Source: Halobacterium litoreum
GTDB taxonomy: Archaea; Halobacteriota; Halobacteria; Halobacteriales; Halobacteriaceae
Direction: 5' to 3'
Length of the DNA: 64,000 nt
Assembly (NCBI RefSeq): GCF_021233415.1
Contig: NZ_CP089466.1
Location: forward strand, 1,178,001-1,242,000
The notes under the pieces were generated by a model, which had not been told where the DNA came from, did not search any database, and was given only the letters and a program-made list of their open reading frames with translations. This document shows positions 1-8,899 of the stretch, piece after piece. How positions within the stretch are numbered: the stretch's first letter is position 1; each line of letters opens with the position of its first letter. A program made the translations under genes and the position numbers.

Positions 1-924
1 GGCGTCGGGCCGGGAGACACGGTGGTGACGACGCCGTTCTCGTTCGTCGCGAGCGCGAACGCGATTCGGCACGCGGGCGCCGAACCCGTCTTCGCCGACG
101 TCGACCCGGACACGCTCACGCTCGACCCCGACGCCGTCGCCGACGTGGCGGCGCGCCGCGACGACGTGGTCGCCGTCCTCGCCGTCCACCTCTACGGCGC
201 GCCCGCCGCGATGCGCGACCTGCGGGACGTCGCCGACGACCACGGCCTCGCGCTCGTGGAGGACGCCGCGCAGGCCCACGGCGCGGAGTACCGCGGCGAC
301 CGCGTCGGCTCGCTCGGCGACGTCGCCTGCTTCTCGTTTTACCCGACGAAGAACATGACGTCGGGCGAGGGCGGGATGGTCACCACCGACCACGACGCGC
401 TCGCCCAGCGCGTCCGGCGCTTCTGCGACCACGGCCGCACGCAGGGGTACGCCCACGTCCAACTCGGCCACAACTTCCGGATGACGAGTCTCTGTGCCGC
501 CATCGGACGGGCGCAACTGGAGAAACTCCCCGCGTACAACGACGCGCGCCGCGAGCACGCCGCCGCCCTCGACGCCGGCCTCGCCGGGACGAGCGTCGAG
601 ACGCCGTCGGTCCCCGCCGACGCCCGCTCGGTCTTCCACCAGTACACCGTCCGGAGCGACCACCGGGACGCGCTCGCCGACCACCTCGCGGAGCGCGGCG
701 TGGACACGGGCGTCTACTACCCGACGCCGATTCACCGCCAGCCGGCGTACGCCGACGTGCACGCCGAACTCCCGGTCGCCGAGCGCGCCGCCGACCGCGT
801 GCTCTCGCTCCCGGTCCACCCCGACCTCTCGGCCCGCGACCTCGACCGCGTCGTCGCCGCCGTCGAGTCCTTCGACGCCGCGCGAGACACCGCGACCGCC
901 CGCCGGGGCGTGATGGACTCGTGA
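1..924 (+). CDS. DegT/DnrJ/EryC1/StrS sugar aminotransferase (5' end missing)
   Basis: PLP-dependent aminotransferase of the sugar-nucleotide family, which adds an amino group to a keto-sugar. The reading frame is open from base 1, so the N-terminal part (roughly 60 residues by comparison with the family) lies outside the window. The PLP lysine is in the FYPTKNM stretch (codon at 349-351), preceded by the VEDAAQAHGA motif typical of the family; the glycine-rich SGEGGM segment follows. The stop overlaps the next gene by GTGA, so they are co-translated. The next gene is a Gfo/Idh dehydrogenase that could supply the 3-keto substrate. The family assignment is secure; the exact sugar is inferred. 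Confidence 0.93.
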   Translation, partial: GVGPGDTVVTTPFSFVASANAIRHAGAEPVFADVDPDTLTLDPDAVADVAARRDDVVAVLAVHLYGAPAAMRDLRDVADDHGLALVEDAAQAHGAEYRGDRVGSLGDVACFSFYPTKNMTSGEGGMVTTDHDALAQRVRRFCDHGRTQGYAHVQLGHNFRMTSLCAAIGRAQLEKLPAYNDARREHAAALDAGLAGTSVETPSVPADARSVFHQYTVRSDHRDALADHLAERGVDTGVYYPTPIHRQPAYADVHAELPVAERAADRVLSLPVHPDLSARDLDRVVAAVESFDAARDTATARRGVMDS

Positions 925-1895
925 CCGACGCTCCGCTCAGCGTGGGCGTAATCGGCGTCGGGAGCATGGGCCGGAACCACGTCCGCGTCTACCGCGAACT
1001 CGCGGAGACCGACCTCGTCGGCGTCGCGGACGCCGACCGCGAGGCGGCCGAACGCGTGGCCGGCGAGTACGGCACCGAGGCGTTCGCCACCGGCGACCTG
1101 CTCTCGCGGGTCGACGCCGTCTCCGTCGCCGTGCCCACGTCTGCCCACGCGCCGCTGGTCGCGGACGCCATCGACGCGGGCGTCCACGTCCTCGTCGAGA
1201 AGCCGTTCGTCGCGGACCCCGAGGAGGGCAGGGCGCTCGCCGACGCCGCGCGCGACGCCGGCGTCACACTCCAGGTCGGGCACGTCGAGCGATTCAATCC
1301 GGCAGTCCGGACGCTCGCGTCCATCCTGCCGGGCCTCGACGTCATCGCCGTGACTGCCGAGCGCCTCGGGCCGCCCGTGGACCGCGACCTCGACGCGAGC
1401 GTCGTCTCCGATTTGATGATTCACGACATCGACGTGGCGTGCGCGATGCTCGACGCCGACCCGATTTCGGTCTCGGCCTCCGGCACCGCGGACGGCGAGT
1501 ACGCGACCGCGCACTGCTCGTTCGAGGGCGGCGTCGTCGCCTCACTCACCGCGAGCAGGGTCACCCAACAGAAGGTCCGGCGCTTCGCCGTGACCGCCCG
1601 CGAGTGCCGCGTCACGGTGGACTACCTCGACCAGTCCGTCGAGATTCACCGGAGTTCGACGCCCGAGTACGTCGCCACGAACGGCGACCTCAGGCACCGC
1701 ACCGAGAGCGTCGTGGAGCGCCCGCTCGTGGAGAACGGCGAACCCCTGAAACACGAACTCGCGTCGTTCGCGGACGCCGCGCGGAACGGCACCGACCCCG
1801 TCGTCACCGCCGAGGACGGCGTGCGCGCGGTCGAACTCGCGTCCTGCATCGAGGGACTGGTCGCCACCCGCGACACCGCGGAGGTGTGGACGTGA
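921..1895 (+). CDS. Gfo/Idh/MocA family oxidoreductase (possible UDP-GlcNAc(A) 3-dehydrogenase)
   Basis: 324-residue NAD(P)-dependent sugar oxidoreductase. An N-terminal Rossmann fold with GVIGVGSMG at about residue 9 and the family EKP motif near residue 93 are visible, followed by the C-terminal alpha/beta substrate domain with a conserved HDID-type segment. The GTG start is set by the GTGA overlap with the aminotransferase. In the WbpB/WbpE pair of diacetylated uronic acid pathways, such an enzyme oxidises C3 before the aminotransferase acts, and the gene order here fits that. The substrate is inference. Confidence 0.9.
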   Translation: MTDAPLSVGVIGVGSMGRNHVRVYRELAETDLVGVADADREAAERVAGEYGTEAFATGDLLSRVDAVSVAVPTSAHAPLVADAIDAGVHVLVEKPFVADPEEGRALADAARDAGVTLQVGHVERFNPAVRTLASILPGLDVIAVTAERLGPPVDRDLDASVVSDLMIHDIDVACAMLDADPISVSASGTADGEYATAHCSFEGGVVASLTASRVTQQKVRRFAVTARECRVTVDYLDQSVEIHRSSTPEYVATNGDLRHRTESVVERPLVENGEPLKHELASFADAARNGTDPVVTAEDGVRAVELASCIEGLVATRDTAEVWT

Positions 1896-3271
1896 CCCGG
1901 CGCCTCTACGGGTCGACGGCCGCGACGGACACCCAACGCGAGTGGTTCCGCACCGGCGACGTGCCGGTCGCGGTGTACGGTCTCGGGAAGATGGGGCTGC
2001 CGTTGGCCGCCGTCTACGCCGAGAACTGCGGGAACGTCACCGGCGTCGACGTGGACGAGTCCGTGGTCGAGGCCGTGAACGCGGGCGACTGCCCGGTCGA
2101 CCGCGAACCCGGCCTCCCGGGACTCGTGCGCGAACTCGTCGGACGGGGCGCGCTCCGCGCGACCACCGACTCGACGCGCGCCGCCGAAGACGCCGCCGTC
2201 CACGTCGTCATCGTGCCGACCGTCCTCACCGACGAGAAGGAACCCGACCTGTCCGCGGTCACGTCTGTCGCGGCGGACGTGGCCTCGGGGCTCTCGTCGG
2301 GCGACCTCGTGGTCGTCGAATCGACGGTTCCGCCCCGTACGTGCGCGGACGTGGTCGAACCGATGCTCGCCGACCGGAGCGGCCTCGAATCGGGCGAGTT
2401 CGGCGTGGCGTTCTGCCCCGAGCGCACGTCCAGCGGGCGCGCGCTCGCCGACGTGCGGGGCACCCACCCGAAGGTCGTCGGCGGCGTCGACGACGAGGCC
2501 ACGCGCGTGGCCGAACTCGTCTACGGCGAACTCGTGGCCAACGACGTGATTCCCGTCTCGGACGCCGCCACCGCGGAGGCCGTCAAGGTGTTCGAGGGGC
2601 TCTACCGGGACGCGAACATCGCGCTCGCGAACGACCTCGCGCGCCTCACGGACGAACTCGCTATCGACGTGCGGGAGGCCATCGACGCCGCGAACACCCA
2701 GCCCTTCTGTGACATCCACGAGCCGGGCGCGGGCGTCGGCGGCCACTGCATCCCGTACTACCCGTACTTCGTCTTGAACTGGCTGCACGCCGACGCGCCG
2801 CTCGTGCGCACCGCCCGCGAGGTCAACGACGCGATGCCGGGGTTCGTCGCCGACCGGGTCGCCGAAGGCCTCGCCGCGCAGCACGCCGACGACGCCGCGA
2901 TGGCGACGAACGGCGGCGACGCGCTCGCGGACGCCTCGGTCGCCGTCCTCGGGCTCGCGTACCGGGCGGGCGTCGCGGAGACGCGCGCCAGCCCCGGTAT
3001 CGACGTCTGCGAGCGCCTCGCGGAGCGCAACGCGACCGTCTACGCGGCCGACCCGCTCGTGGACGCCGAGGGCGTGCCGGCGGAGGACGTGGCGATAGCC
3101 GACCTGCCCGAGACCGACCTCGACGCCGCGGTGCTCGCCACCGCCCACGAGGAGTTCGAGGATATCGACTGGCCGGCGTTCGACCCGCTGGTCGTCGTGG
3201 ACGGCCGAGACGCCCTCGACCTCTCGGCCACCGACCACCGCCAGTACACCGTCGGGAGGGGGTGGCAGTGA
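1892..3271 (+). CDS. Nucleotide-sugar 6-dehydrogenase (UDP-GlcNAc/UDP-ManNAc dehydrogenase type)
   Basis: 459 residues, normal for the WecC/WbpA/UDP-glucose dehydrogenase family, which oxidises C6 of a UDP-sugar to the uronic acid with two NAD+. The Rossmann motif YGLGKMG lies near residue 29, and the catalytic cysteine is C286 in GGHCIPYYPYF. The C-terminal UDP-binding domain begins around residue 350. I chose the GTG at 1892 because it overlaps the previous stop by GTGA and directly precedes the conserved domain; the open frame upstream of it only shadows the previous gene. It probably makes the uronic acid building block of the surface glycan. Confidence 0.93.
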   Translation: MTRRLYGSTAATDTQREWFRTGDVPVAVYGLGKMGLPLAAVYAENCGNVTGVDVDESVVEAVNAGDCPVDREPGLPGLVRELVGRGALRATTDSTRAAEDAAVHVVIVPTVLTDEKEPDLSAVTSVAADVASGLSSGDLVVVESTVPPRTCADVVEPMLADRSGLESGEFGVAFCPERTSSGRALADVRGTHPKVVGGVDDEATRVAELVYGELVANDVIPVSDAATAEAVKVFEGLYRDANIALANDLARLTDELAIDVREAIDAANTQPFCDIHEPGAGVGGHCIPYYPYFVLNWLHADAPLVRTAREVNDAMPGFVADRVAEGLAAQHADDAAMATNGGDALADASVAVLGLAYRAGVAETRASPGIDVCERLAERNATVYAADPLVDAEGVPAEDVAIADLPETDLDAAVLATAHEEFEDIDWPAFDPLVVVDGRDALDLSATDHRQYTVGRGWQ

Positions 3272-4059
3272 CGGGAGAGTTCACCACGGCGGCGTACTGC
3301 GACCTGCTCGACGCCATCGACGCCGGCGGCTACGAGACGCTCACGGTCCGCGAGTACCTCGCGCGCGACGACCTGCCCGAGCGCTTCGTCGTGCTCCGCC
3401 ACGACGTGGACCGCAAGCCCGAGAACGCCGCGAAGATGGCGGCGCTGGAGGCCGAACGCGGCGTCAGGAGCACGTACTACTACCGGACGAAGACGTTCAC
3501 CGCGGACAGCGTCGAGCGCGTCTCGTCGCTCGGCCACGAGGTCGGCTACCACTACGAGGACTACGTCCGCGCCCGCGGCGACGTGGCGGCCGCCCACCGC
3601 CTGTTCGCGACCCACCTCCGGATGTTCCGGCGGGTCTGTGACGTGGACACCGTCTGCATGCACGGCAACCCCCTCTCGAAGCACGACAACCGCGACATGT
3701 GGACGGTCGACGGCGCGCCCGGCTTCGCCGACTACGGCCTGCTCGGGGAGGCCTACCTCTCGATGTCCTTCGAGGACGTGACGTACTTCTCGGACACCGG
3801 GCGAACGTGGCGCGACGGCCCGCTCAAGATAAAGGACCACACGATGGGCGAGGGCGAGAAGACCGTCGCCGCGGACGCCACCTCCGAGTTGGCGGCGCTG
3901 TTCCGCGACGGCGAACTCGACCGGGCGTGCGTGCTCGCCCACCCCGACCGGTGGGCCGACTCCCTGCCGGAACTGGTGGCGGCGCGCTCGAAGGACCGCG
4001 CGGTGAACCTCGTGAAACGAGGGATGCGACTGCTGGACTACGGGGCTGTGTCCTCATGA
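3268..4059 (+). CDS. Polysaccharide deacetylase-like protein (HDVD type)
   Basis: About 263 residues. RHDVD at residues 44-48 matches the first NodB metal motif in its archaeal HDVD form. GHEVGYHYED and CMHGNPLSKHD further on supply further histidines, although the classical H(S/T)xxH motif is not clear. The GTG at 3268 is preferred because it gives the same 4-base GTGA overlap as its neighbours; a GTG at 3262 is possible. It sits inside the sugar-nucleotide operon, so it probably removes an acetyl group from a glycan or glycolipid intermediate. It lacks a signal peptide and so appears cytoplasmic. Deacetylase activity is inferred. Confidence 0.8.
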   Translation: MTGEFTTAAYCDLLDAIDAGGYETLTVREYLARDDLPERFVVLRHDVDRKPENAAKMAALEAERGVRSTYYYRTKTFTADSVERVSSLGHEVGYHYEDYVRARGDVAAAHRLFATHLRMFRRVCDVDTVCMHGNPLSKHDNRDMWTVDGAPGFADYGLLGEAYLSMSFEDVTYFSDTGRTWRDGPLKIKDHTMGEGEKTVAADATSELAALFRDGELDRACVLAHPDRWADSLPELVAARSKDRAVNLVKRGMRLLDYGAVSS

Positions 4060-5624
4060 CTACGATAACAATCGGACTGGACGGGGCGAACTGGGACCTG
4101 CTCGGGCCGTGGCTCTCGGAGGGCCGCCTCCCGAACCTGCAACGACTAATCGACGACGGCGTCGGCGGCGTCTCCGAGAGTTGCCTGCCGCCGCTGACGG
4201 TGCCGAACTGGAAGTGCTACGCGACCGGGAAGAACCCCGGGAAACTGGACGTGTTCCGGTTCGACCGCATCGACACGGCGAACCGCGAGCACGTCTTCCA
4301 CGACGCGACGGACTTCCGGAGCGCGGAACTCTGGGACTACCTGAACGACGACGGGCTGACCGCGGGCGTCGTGAACAAGCCCTCGACGTACCCGCCCAAG
4401 GAGATAGACGGCTTCGTCGTCGCGGGCGGCCCGGACGCCTCTGAGTCGGCGTACCGCTCGCTGGATTCGGGGTTCGCGACGCCCGAGCGCGTGGAGTCGT
4501 TCCTGCGCGAGGAACTGGACTACCGCGTCCACCCGAGCCCGATGATTTCGCCCTCGGAGAAGGGCGAGGCGGAAGTCGAGGCCGTCCTCAACCTCGTGGA
4601 CCTGCGCTTCGAGGCCGCCGAGCGCTTACTGGAGCGCGAGAACCCCGACTTCCTCCACCTCACGGTGTTCTACAGCATGGCGCTCCAGCACTACTTCTGG
4701 GACGACGAGCCGGTCCGGCGGGCGTGGGAGCGCATCGACGACCACCTCGGCCGCCTGCTCGACGACGACCACGACGTGCTCGTGATGTCCGACCACGGCA
4801 CGTGGCACGTGGACACCGTCTTCTACGTGAACGTCTGGCTCGCGCAGCACGGCTACCTCGCCGTCGACGGCGGCGTGGACGAACTGCTCCAGCGCCTCGG
4901 CGTCACCCGCGAACGCGCGCTCTCCGTCGCGAAGCGCCTCGGGATGGTCGACACCCTGAGCCGCGTCGTCCCCGAGCGCCTCCAGCGGATGATTCCGTGG
5001 GAGGAGGGCGTCAAGCGCGACCGCGTGCTGTCGGTCGTGGACTGGGAGGAGACCACCGCGGTCGCGAGCAATCAGGGCCCGATTTACCTGAACGTCCCGC
5101 GCGACGACGCCGCCTACGAGGGCATCCGGGACGAACTCATCGAGGAACTCGAATCGCTCACGCACCCCCAGACCGGCCAGCAACTCCTGAAGGCCGTCCA
5201 CCGCGGCGAGGAGTACTACGACGGCCCGTACGCCGGGAACGCCCCCGACCTGCTCGTCGACCAAGGCGAGAACGTCCACGTCAGCGACGCCATCGGTCCC
5301 GACGACCCCGTGGCCGACTCGGGCGTCTGGGTCGGCGGCAACATGCCCGAGGGAATCTTCCTGTTCTCCGGGCCGAGCTTCCAGTCCGAGGGCCTGACGC
5401 GGCGCGCCTCCATCACGGACCTCGCGCCGACGCTCCTGCACGCGATGGGCGCCCGCGTCCCCGACGACCTCGACGGCGAGGTGTTAGACGTGTTCGCCGA
5501 GGGCTCGGAGCCGGCGGCCCGCGAGGTGGCGACCCGGAACCCGCTCTCGGAGGACCGACTCGGAGAGGAGAGCGACGACGCGAACGTCGAGGAGCGACTC
5601 GCCGACCTCGGGTACCTGGAGTGA
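4056..5624 (+). CDS. Alkaline-phosphatase-superfamily phosphodiesterase/phosphotransferase
   Basis: 522 residues. The N-terminal IGLDGANW supplies the first metal aspartate, PPLTVPNW around residues 48-55 contains the candidate Thr nucleophile, and MSDHGTWHVD near residue 245 provides the Asp-His metal pair of type I phosphodiesterase/nucleotide pyrophosphatase enzymes. There is no signal peptide or membrane helix, so it is probably cytoplasmic or peripheral. ATG at 4056 overlaps the previous stop (ATGA). In a glycan operon it may act on nucleotide-sugars or transfer a phospho-group to the glycan; the substrate is unknown. Confidence 0.85.
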   Translation: MTTITIGLDGANWDLLGPWLSEGRLPNLQRLIDDGVGGVSESCLPPLTVPNWKCYATGKNPGKLDVFRFDRIDTANREHVFHDATDFRSAELWDYLNDDGLTAGVVNKPSTYPPKEIDGFVVAGGPDASESAYRSLDSGFATPERVESFLREELDYRVHPSPMISPSEKGEAEVEAVLNLVDLRFEAAERLLERENPDFLHLTVFYSMALQHYFWDDEPVRRAWERIDDHLGRLLDDDHDVLVMSDHGTWHVDTVFYVNVWLAQHGYLAVDGGVDELLQRLGVTRERALSVAKRLGMVDTLSRVVPERLQRMIPWEEGVKRDRVLSVVDWEETTAVASNQGPIYLNVPRDDAAYEGIRDELIEELESLTHPQTGQQLLKAVHRGEEYYDGPYAGNAPDLLVDQGENVHVSDAIGPDDPVADSGVWVGGNMPEGIFLFSGPSFQSEGLTRRASITDLAPTLLHAMGARVPDDLDGEVLDVFAEGSEPAAREVATRNPLSEDRLGEESDDANVEERLADLGYLE

Positions 5625-6649
5625 TGCGCGCGCTCGTCGACGTCACGCACCCGGCCCACGTCCACCTGTTCCGGAACGCCGTCGGCGAACTCCGGAACCG
5701 CGGGCACGCCGTCCGCGTCGCGTCCCGCGAGAAGGACGTGACGACCGACCTGCTCGACGCCCACGGGATTCCCCACGCCGTCCTCTCCCGGAAGCGCGCG
5801 GGGCCCGCGGGCGTCGCCCGCGAGTGGGCGGGCCGCGAACTCCGACTGCTCCGGTACGCCCGCCGGTTCGACCCGGACGTTGTCCTGAGTCGCCTGAATC
5901 CGGCGTCGGCGCACGTCGCCGCCACGCTCGGCGTGCCGAACGTCGTGTTCCACGACACCGAGGTCGCGGGCGCGCTCGACCGCGTGACCCTGCCGTTCGC
6001 CGCAGTCGTCGCGACGCCCGCGGAGTTCGACCGCGACCTCCCGGCGCGCCACCTCCGGTACCAGGGCTACCACGAACTCGCGTACCTCCACCCGGCGCGG
6101 TTCGCGCCCGACCCACAGCGCCTCCGCGACCACGGCGTCTCGCCCGACGACCGGTACGCAGTCCTGCGCCTCGTCGCGCGCGACGGCCACCACGACGACG
6201 CCGACGCCGGGCTCTCCGCCGCCGCCGCGCGCACGCTCGTCGACGACCTGCCGGGCGACGTGTTCGTCTCCGCCGAGGGCGCCCTGCCGCCGGGGCTCGC
6301 GGCGCGCGAACCGCCGGTGCCCGTCGACGCGATGCACGACCTGCTCGCGTTCGCGGACGTCTACGTCGGCGACTCCGCGACGATGGCGACGGAAGCCGGC
6401 CTGCTCGGCACGCCGTCGGTGCGCTACGACGCCTTCGACGGCGTGCTCGGGAACTTCGAGGCGCTCGCCGACTACGGCCTCGTCGCGTCCACCGGCGACG
6501 AACGCGAGGCCGTCGACCGCGCGCGCTCGCTGGCCGACGACCCGGACGCCGGCGACCGGTGGCGGCGCCGGCGCCGACGCCTGCTCGCGGACAAGATAGA
6601 CCTCACCGCGTACGTCGTCGAACTCGCCGAGGAGGTGGGCGGCGAATGA
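5624..6649 (+). CDS. DUF354 family glycosyltransferase-like protein
   Basis: 341 residues, GT-B-like fold. The start MRALVDVTHPAHVHLFRNAV is typical of DUF354 proteins, which resemble the MurG/UDP-GlcNAc 2-epimerase fold. A conserved C-terminal segment with YVGDSATMATEAGLLGTPSVR forms the expected nucleotide-sugar binding region. ATG shares one base with the preceding stop (TGATG). It may be a cytoplasmic glycosyltransferase or a sugar-nucleotide 2-epimerase-like enzyme of the surface-glycan pathway; the family is recognised but the reaction is not. Confidence 0.85.
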   Translation: MRALVDVTHPAHVHLFRNAVGELRNRGHAVRVASREKDVTTDLLDAHGIPHAVLSRKRAGPAGVAREWAGRELRLLRYARRFDPDVVLSRLNPASAHVAATLGVPNVVFHDTEVAGALDRVTLPFAAVVATPAEFDRDLPARHLRYQGYHELAYLHPARFAPDPQRLRDHGVSPDDRYAVLRLVARDGHHDDADAGLSAAAARTLVDDLPGDVFVSAEGALPPGLAAREPPVPVDAMHDLLAFADVYVGDSATMATEAGLLGTPSVRYDAFDGVLGNFEALADYGLVASTGDEREAVDRARSLADDPDAGDRWRRRRRRLLADKIDLTAYVVELAEEVGGE

Positions 6650-7572
6650 GCGGCAACGAACCCGGCGTCGCCGACGTGCTCGGGGACGGCGACGGCGAAC
6701 GCCCGATTCCGGACGGCCACGAGTTCGCGCTGTTGCTCACCCACGACGTCGACCGGCCGTACAAGACCTACCAGTCGCTGTTCTACGCGCTCACCCAACC
6801 CGAGAAGCGCCGGTACCACCTCTCGTCGCTGCTGCCCGGCGTGAATCCGTACTGGCAGTTCGAGAACGCGATGGCGGTCGAACGCGACCTCGGCGTGCGG
6901 TCGGCCTTTTACTTCCTCGACGAGCAGCCGCTCCGCGAGCGCCCGGTCCGGGACTGGCTGTCGATGGACGGCTGGCGGCTGTACGGCGGCCGGTACTCCC
7001 TCTCAGACCCTCGGATTCGGGACCTGATTGCGGCGCTCGACGACGGCGGCTGGGAGGTCGGCCTCCACGGCTCCTACGAGTCCTACCGGGACCGCGACCG
7101 CCTGCGCGACGAACAGGCGACCGTCGAGGCTGCGCTCGGGAGCGAAGTCACGGGCGGCCGCCAGCACTACCTCAACCTCGCGCCCGAGACGTGGCGCCAC
7201 CAGCGCGCGCTCGGGCTACGGTACGACGCCAGCCTCGGCTCCAGCGACGACTACGGATTCGACCACGGCTACGGCGTCCGCCGGCCGTTCGACGACGATT
7301 TCGCGGTGTTCCCGCTGACCGCGATGGAACAAGCCCTCCCCGACCCCGGCCGCGACTACGACGCGGCGTGGGCGGCCTGCGAAGACCTGCTCGAAGAAGC
7401 GCGGGACAACGACGCCGTGGCGACGGTGCTCTGGCACCCCCGGCACTTCAGCCACCGCGACTTCCCCGGCTACCTCCGGCTCTACCGGGCGCTCGTCGAG
7501 CGCGCGCTCGACCTCGGCGCGTGGGTCGGCCCGCCGGGGGAGTTCTACGAGACGGCCGAACTCGGCGAGTGA
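6646..7572 (+). CDS. Second polysaccharide deacetylase-like protein (HDVD type)
   Basis: 308 residues. LLLTHDVDRPYK at residues 29-40 is the metal-binding HDVD motif; GWEVGLHGSYESY around residue 140 and VLWHPRHFSH near the C terminus add His ligands, giving a fuller active site than the relative at 3268. ATGA overlap with the DUF354 gene marks it as the last gene of the operon. It is probably a carbohydrate esterase-4-like enzyme acting on a glycan intermediate; no export signal is visible. A 94-bp gap containing a short CCCC-GATAA-GGGG-like palindrome follows. Confidence 0.82.
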   Translation: MSGNEPGVADVLGDGDGERPIPDGHEFALLLTHDVDRPYKTYQSLFYALTQPEKRRYHLSSLLPGVNPYWQFENAMAVERDLGVRSAFYFLDEQPLRERPVRDWLSMDGWRLYGGRYSLSDPRIRDLIAALDDGGWEVGLHGSYESYRDRDRLRDEQATVEAALGSEVTGGRQHYLNLAPETWRHQRALGLRYDASLGSSDDYGFDHGYGVRRPFDDDFAVFPLTAMEQALPDPGRDYDAAWAACEDLLEEARDNDAVATVLWHPRHFSHRDFPGYLRLYRALVERALDLGAWVGPPGEFYETAELGE

Positions 7573-7666
7573 CCGCCAGTTCCCCCGATAAGGGGAGCGT
7601 ACTCGGCGATACGGCGCGTACGACATCCATTACTTTGCCCGTATCTGTGGTGAGTGTCTGTGTCCG

Positions 7667-8899
7667 ATGGCCCGCTCTCCCGACGCCGACCGCCGCGTAC
7701 TCGTCCTCGACGGCGACAGTCAAGCGTCCCTGAGCGTCGTCTCGTCGCTCGGCTCGCGGGGCGTCGCCGTCACCGTCGGGAACGACGCTCCGAACTCCGT
7801 CGGGAGCCACTCCCGGTACGTCGACAGCGAGTTCGTCTACCCCGACCCCGCCGTGGAGCCCGCGGCGTTCGCCGACGAACTCCGGGCGTTCCTCGACGAC
7901 ACCGACCACTTCGCCGTGCTGCCGACGCGCGACGACACCACGACCGTCGTCTCCCGGCACAAGCGCCGGCTCGCCGCGACGGACACCGTGGTCGCCGTCG
8001 AGGACTGGCCGCGGTTCCGGCGCGCCACCGACAAGGAGCGCACCTTCGAGTTGGCGGGCGACCTCGACGTGCCGACGCCGGACACGCGCGCCCCCGAGTC
8101 GCTCGCAGACGCGGCGTCGATGGCCGGCGACCTCCCGTACCCGGTGGTCGTGAAGTCCCGCAGCAAGCACGTCGCCGACAGCGACGGCCGCCTCTACACC
8201 CACGAGGTCGGAGACAGCGACTACGCGCGGACGCCGCTCGAACTGGTGTCGACGTACCGCCGGCTGCTGGCTGCCGACGCCGGCACTCGGTCCGAGCCGC
8301 CGATCGTACAGGAGTACGTCGAGGGGCAGACGACGACCACCGTCGGGGTCGCGGACGCGGGCGAGTTCCTCGCGCACTTCCAGGAGTTGCGGCTGCGTAC
8401 CACGCCGGCGTCCGGCGGCAGTTCCACGCTCATCACGGGATTCAAGGACGAGACGATGCGCGAGTACGCCGGCGAGGTCGTCGCCGCGCTCGACTGGACC
8501 GGCCCCATCCAGGTGGAGTTCATGTGGACGCCCGACGACGAGTTCTACCTCGTGGAGGTGAACGGCCGGTACTGGGGGTCGACGCCGCTCGCGGTCGCCT
8601 CGGGCGTCGACATCCCGTGGCTCCACTACTCGCTTCTGACCGGCGAGCGCCCGGAGATTCCGGAGACGTACCGCGACGACGTGGTCCAACAACGCCTGCT
8701 GTACGGCGACCTGAAGTGGCTCGGCGAGCAGTTGGAGGACGGCAACGTCGCCGCAGTCGGGCCGTTCCTCCGCGCGCTCTGGACCGACGACCAGGTGTTC
8801 GTGCGGCCCGACGACCCGATGACGACGGTCGCCGCGCTCCGGCAGGCCGCCGAACTCGGCGCCGGCGCGGTCAGGGACGCCGTCACAGGGCGCTTCTGA
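7667..8899 (+). CDS. ATP-grasp carboxylate-amine ligase-like protein
   Basis: 410 residues with the ATP-grasp layout: an N-terminal pre-ATP-grasp domain (VLVLDGDSQASLSVV), an ATP-binding lid around YPVVVKSRSKHV (about residue 160), and the Mg/ATP catalytic loop with VEVNGRYWGS near residue 298. It resembles carbamoyl-phosphate-synthase-type ATP-grasp proteins found in polysaccharide clusters, which form amide or peptide bonds on carboxylates. A weak promoter-like ATTACTTT lies 30 nt before the ATG. It ends exactly where the convergent acyltransferase ends. A role in amidating a uronic acid is inference. Confidence 0.85.
   Translation: MARSPDADRRVLVLDGDSQASLSVVSSLGSRGVAVTVGNDAPNSVGSHSRYVDSEFVYPDPAVEPAAFADELRAFLDDTDHFAVLPTRDDTTTVVSRHKRRLAATDTVVAVEDWPRFRRATDKERTFELAGDLDVPTPDTRAPESLADAASMAGDLPYPVVVKSRSKHVADSDGRLYTHEVGDSDYARTPLELVSTYRRLLAADAGTRSEPPIVQEYVEGQTTTTVGVADAGEFLAHFQELRLRTTPASGGSSTLITGFKDETMREYAGEVVAALDWTGPIQVEFMWTPDDEFYLVEVNGRYWGSTPLAVASGVDIPWLHYSLLTGERPEIPETYRDDVVQQRLLYGDLKWLGEQLEDGNVAAVGPFLRALWTDDQVFVRPDDPMTTVAALRQAAELGAGAVRDAVTGRF

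Noticed and set aside
1646-3238. A 530-codon reverse open frame over the UDP-sugar dehydrogenase
   Set aside because: Shadow of a GC-rich gene; no motifs.
4064-4072. GATAACAAT at the start of the AlkP-superfamily gene
   Set aside because: It falls inside codons 4-6 (Thr-Ile-Thr-Ile) of a translationally coupled operon gene and no start codon follows at 25-28 nt, so it is probably coincidental.
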